Part shown: in pieces, positions 7,946 through 10,609 of the stretch | Position numbering within the stretch: position 1 is the first letter of the stretch | Layout: every line of letters begins with the position of its first letter | Source of the DNA: Saccoglossus kowalevskii | Taxonomy: Eukaryota > Hemichordata > Enteropneusta > Harrimaniidae | Direction of reading: 5' to 3' | Assembly (NCBI RefSeq): GCF_000003605.2 | Contig: NW_003106595.1 | Coordinates: 42,124-52,732 of the forward strand | DNA: 10,609 bases | Notes under the pieces: model-generated | What the model was told of the DNA's origin: nothing | Seen by the model: only the letters and a program-made list of their open reading frames with translations | Databases searched by the model: none | Translations under genes and position numbers: made by a program

Positions 7946-8023
7946 CTGTGTTATATAAAATACTTTACAACACTCTCTATTACCAATCGTGATAGGTTCA
8001 ATAACAGCACCAGCGCTAATTAC
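7946..8023 (-). CDS. START-domain exon 5 ('AGAVIEP..' strand)
   Basis: This 78-bp phase-0 exon encodes 26 residues (122-147), beginning VISAGAVIEPIT and ending VFYITQ. It matches the START strand pair usually seen as 'v.psGyvi.P......s.vtyv.q', which precedes the 'idlkG.lP' turn. The acceptor is TTTTCACTTGCTAG (AG at 8024-8025) and the donor is GTATGT (7940-7945). It has the same length and phase as exon 4. The long plus-strand open frame over 7754-8059 runs antisense across this exon and is taken as a shadow. Confidence 0.83.
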
Positions 8024-8812
8024 CTAGCAAGTGAAAACACCAATATAATTAGTCAGTGAAAACAAATTACAGCTATGAATGAAATCAGAAAATAATATAC
8101 AAAATATGATAGGTATATATGTGATGGGCTGACCCACTGGGTTACTTTTCTCCAAAAATCTGTAGATATGGGCCAACTTTTTAGACAACAAAATTCCATG
8201 GGTCAGATTTGGGAAAACCTTAAAAAAGTAAGGTTTTAGGGAACAAATTCAGATAAAATTTCACTGGAATGACACAATTTTTACCAAAAAAAGTCCCCAG
8301 AAATGGCATCATTTTATCAAAGAGTTCATTTTTTTTGTCATGTTTAAACAACAATTTTTTCACAGATTGATGTTTTGAGCACCACCCATTAGATTTGAGA
8401 ATATAGGGTCTTTCAAAGAAAGGGGAATGTCAAATAGAAGTACTCAATTGCTATTTACTAGACTGAAAACAATGCACATCTTTGGTAGGCAACAATTTCA
8501 ACAGAAAGGGATAAGTAATCTAAACCTTGAAAAAAGTATAGCATTATTGAATTCCTTCAAGCCAAAAAACAGAGTTGGTTGCACTTTCAAGGGGATTGAT
8601 AAAGCGTAATTCCTGCAGAAATTCAATATTAGCACTGTTGCAGAAAGTGATTTGCACAAAATTTATGCCAATGCATACACACTATGCCAAGTATTGGACA
8701 TGCTCTGTCAAGCTTTAGAATAAAAGTCAAAACACTTGAGCTAACACACTTTGGTTTTCTGCCAAAAGGCAATTCCTGTCAAAAGAAAATAAAAAGTTTA
8801 TATTGTACATAC
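8024..8812 (-). other. Intron of START gene (789 bp)
   Basis: It runs from GTATGT to TGCTAG. It contains a small perfect stem AAAACCTT / AAGGTTTT around an 8-base loop (8214-8237). The plus-strand open frame at 8427-8609 shows no domain-like features and is not called. Confidence 0.75.
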
Positions 8813-8890
8813 CTCTGCACGAACTGAACTATCGGTTGATGGGCAGCTGGGGTGTTGTACAGAAGTGGCGGCTACAACATATCTGCCATC
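8813..8890 (-). CDS. START-domain exon 4 (omega-loop region, 'HPSCPS...VRAE')
   Basis: This 78-bp phase-0 exon encodes 26 residues (96-121), starting DGRYVVAATSVQHPSCPS and ending SVRAE. The pattern 'Y.v...SV.HP..P....vRae' is characteristic of the START strand-loop-strand that shapes the lipid-pocket entrance; the Arg in VRAE is widely conserved. The acceptor is excellent (TCCTTTCCTTGCAG, AG at 8891-8892) and the donor is GTATGT (8807-8812). The exon lies between the 'SRDV' exon and the 'EPITIG' exon, in the order expected for the fold. Confidence 0.86.
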
Positions 8891-9446
8891 CTGCAAGGAA
8901 AGGATTAAAGAATAATAAACAATAATGGCTTTTTAATGTTGAAATAAATCACGTAGTACATATGGATATAATCATTACGATCCCATCCAACTTTGAAATA
9001 AGCCACTTACAGTTATCAACTACTCCATTACATAGCCTAATAGGTGTAAAAGAACAGCTGATAACAACAAATAGCATAATCTACTTAGAACCCTAAAATA
9101 GTATTTCTGGACCTGGTATTATTAGAACTTTCCCTTCTGGGTTCACATTACACAGACCCCCAATTACTATGCTCATTTGAAACTGATTTCTGTAAATGCA
9201 TGCAAGTCATGAAGTTAATCACGTAATATTGACCTGAAAAAGTAGATGCCTAACTGATTATGCTTATGTACAGTTGTGTGGGTGATAGCGAGGTGGAAGG
9301 GGTATTGTCAGCTTAGTACTTTGTGACGTGTGCCACAACATGCAGATAAAATAAGTTTGAAACATTCCTTTTATAGTTAAAATGTGTAGCAGATTTGACT
9401 AAATTCTCAAATAAATTTCTTGAACCAAATGAATATGTAGACATAC
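8891..9446 (-). other. Intron of START gene (556 bp)
   Basis: It runs from GTATGT to TTGCAG. I see no repeat, RNA gene or exon in it. Confidence 0.75.
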
Positions 9447-9569
9447 CTGTACTGAATCATGCTGGACAATGCATACGTCTCTACTCTGATTTAGGAAACA
9501 GTGAGCGGTCTCATGTAGCATATACACTATTTGGACATTTTCACACACTTTGTCTATTACTTTCAGCTT
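9447..9569 (-). CDS. START-domain exon 3 (middle beta strands, 'SRDVCIVQ')
   Basis: This 123-bp exon in phase 0 encodes 41 residues (55-95). It includes VIDKVCENVQIVYMLHE and SRDVCIVQHDSVQ. In START proteins this region is a strand pair 'i..vyyv....p....s.RDfv.lr', and the Arg-Asp after Ser is the usual landmark; here it is SRDVCIV. The donor is GTATGT (9441-9446). The acceptor region is TTGTAGAAG, so two AGs three bases apart could be used. Use of the inner AG would move the exon edge to 9566 and drop one Lys without changing frame. I chose the outer TAG because TAG is usually preferred over AAG at such sites. Confidence 0.85.
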
Positions 9570-10174
9570 CTACAAGTGAGGATAAATTGAAACATTTGTT
9601 AAACTAATAATCAAACTAACACAGAGAGACCCAAACTTCTTCAGTCTGGGTAAACATGCAGAAAGTAAAATGTGTCTATTATTCCAGCTTGCCCGTCAAT
9701 ATTGAAGTGGGCATTTGGCACAAATATATCTGATAAGCTGATAAAGATATGACAATATATGGACTATGAAATACTTTATTTTCACAGTTTATTTAGGATA
9801 AATGTTTTGGGGGAGAAATATTCAGATGATTTTATACATGCAAGTCACAGGATAATTGTGTTTACGAAATCAGGCAAATTAAAATTATTCTATTTGCAAG
9901 CTATAGCATATACATTCATGGTGGTAGTTAGTGTAACGTGAGGGTGGTGAATGAAATCATGAAATACACTACACTATTTTTAATCCTTTTTTCCCACAAA
10001 ATGTATAGACATCAATTGCAGAGTACTGCAGCAAACGAGACTCAGCATTGATCAAAACGCAACTTTTTAGAACCAGATAAACCGACATAATATTTTAAAA
10101 GTTTCATCAATCTGAGAAATACAGCAATTGTCGCTGCCTTCAATATGGCAATTGTGTGAAAGAATCCAATTTAC
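9570..10174 (-). other. Intron of START gene (605 bp)
   Basis: It runs from GTAAAT to TTGTAG and is AT-rich. Nothing recognisable lies inside except a short ACACTACACTA stretch (9966-9976), the reverse complement of the pentamer array motif near the left end of the window. Confidence 0.75.
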
Positions 10175-10271
10175 CTTCAGCATTCTGTCATACAGGTATC
10201 TGGTTGATGGATTTCGAATGATGTTGTAGACTGAACTAGCAGGAGCCTGGATTATTCCTATGCCCATAAAA
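10175..10271 (-). CDS. START-domain exon 2 (central 'GxGxI..P' segment)
   Basis: This 97-bp exon encodes residues 22 (split Ser) to 54 of the visible product. It includes the segment FMGIGIIQAPASSVYNIIRN and ends in YLYDRMLK. This is the clearest START signature here: a strand with the 'G.G.I' pattern, then 'aP...Vy..i.np..R..YD', the helix that packs against the sheet. The acceptor is a clean pyrimidine tract ending TTTTTCCCCAG. The donor is GTAAAT at 10174 and below, and the exon ends in phase 0. The ATG at 10265-10267 is internal, not a translation start: the coding sequence enters from the previous exon, and open reading beyond the donor down to 10067 is intron. Confidence 0.88.
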
Positions 10272-10495
10272 CTGGGGAAAAAGAATATATTAGATTATCA
10301 TACAAGACACAGACTTCAAAAATCTACGATTTCAGAGTATTATTCAGTCAAAGCATATTTACAGAGCAGAATTCAGTACATTGAGAAAATCTGTCAAGAA
10401 ACAAGCTGCTCTGTGATTGGCCTGACTGTTTTAGGGTTGGGTAGCCAATCAGCCACAATCTTGTAGGCGATATCCCATTGACTCAAGTGACTTAC
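10272..10495 (-). other. Intron of START gene (224 bp)
   Basis: It runs from GTAAGT to CCCCAG. It contains an 8-bp inverted repeat TGATTGGC / GCCAATCA (10414-10421, 10444-10451) carrying CCAAT-type sequence on both strands. The plus-strand open frame at 10260-10466 overlaps it antisense and has no independent support. Confidence 0.75.
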
Positions 10496-10561
10496 CTATG
10501 GACTGGGTTGTTGGTGTGTTCTTTACGCAGGATAACAACATCCCTTTCTATACCTTGAAAG
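10496..10561 (-). CDS. START-domain exon 1 of those visible (N-terminal part of domain)
   Basis: This 66-bp internal exon carries the last base of a split codon, 21 whole codons and two bases of a codon finished in the next exon. It reads FQGIERDVVILRKEH and onward to ...NNPVH. This fits the early beta strand of START domains, where a short 'gvxVyxk' strand precedes the conserved 'F.G.G' segment. The acceptor is TTCATAG (AG at 10562-10563) and the donor is a strong GTAAGT (10491-10495 plus one base). The phase-2 split codon AG|T gives Ser and joins cleanly to the next exon. The preceding exon, with the domain's first helix, is outside the window. The frame was chosen because it alone is open and continues into the next exon. 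Confidence 0.8.
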
Positions 10562-10609
10562 CTATGAACAATAAATAGAATATTTCAAGAATGTTATACT
10601 CAGTGACTC

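Larger units (their letters stand above)
5222..10561 (-). other. Gene span: 3' part of a START-domain (lipid-transfer) protein gene, 5' incomplete
   Basis: Six minus-strand exons join in frame to encode 182 residues with no internal stop and a terminal TAA. All five introns visible in full begin GT and end AG: 224, 605, 556, 789 and 780 bp. The first is phase 2 and the others are phase 0. START domains are about 200-210 residues long and bind a lipid or sterol in a helix-grip fold; here only roughly the first 25-30 residues of the domain appear to be missing. The domain lies at the extreme C terminus, as in many START proteins, so any partner domains would be upstream of the window. I cannot assign the subfamily. 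A STARD9-like protein is one possibility, but I see no diagnostic residue. The intact frame and good splice sites argue for a functional gene, not a pseudogene. The 3' boundary is set by the predicted polyadenylation site. Confidence 0.85.

Noticed and set aside
7754-8059. Longest plus-strand ORF (101 codons)
   Set aside because: It runs antisense to a START exon, spans a CA repeat and shows no domain character.
10067-10267. 66-codon minus ORF taken as a small complete gene
   Set aside because: Its first half is an internal START exon and its second half is intron after a GTAAAT donor; the ATG is an internal Met.

Overview
The window looks like nuclear DNA from an animal. It has low coding density, AT-rich sequence, short exons with GT-AG introns, microsatellites and interspersed repeats, and no bacterial-style genes. 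A mollusc or another lophotrochozoan seems the most likely source. That is an inference from the repeat style: a tandem-core element with a hairpin end that resembles the bivalve 'pearl' elements, and recurring ACATGTA words. It has not been tested by any search.

The right half (about 5220-10561, minus strand) holds the 3' end of one gene, which single-frame ORFs do not reveal. Six consecutive short exons on the minus strand (10496-10561, 10175-10271, 9447-9569, 8813-8890, 7946-8023, 7058-7165) have GT-AG borders and matching phases. Together they give 182 uninterrupted residues ending in TAA. The conceptual product reads as most of a START (StAR-related lipid-transfer) domain, from an early beta strand to the C-terminal lid helix. 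The start of the domain and any upstream domains lie beyond the right edge. After the stop comes an AT-rich stretch of about 1.84 kb that I interpret as the 3'UTR. It ends at paired AATAAA signals (5237-5258) followed by a GT-rich downstream element.

The left and middle parts (1-5219) show no convincing gene. They contain a 26-unit pentanucleotide array (371-500), a possible decayed tRNA-derived SINE (about 2000-2125, minus strand), small clusters of transcription-factor-like sites, and a repeat complex (about 3740-5143). The repeat complex has a putative non-autonomous element at 3831-4775 with short inverted ends, degenerate ~150-bp internal repeats, a CA/ACGC-rich tract and a strong terminal hairpin. 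An older relative of it follows directly.

The introns of the START gene hold a 128-bp fold-back sequence (7618-7745), a group of AT-rich palindromes and a CA repeat. None of the long listed ORFs is itself a real gene. One of them (minus, ending at 10267) is a START exon read through into its intron.
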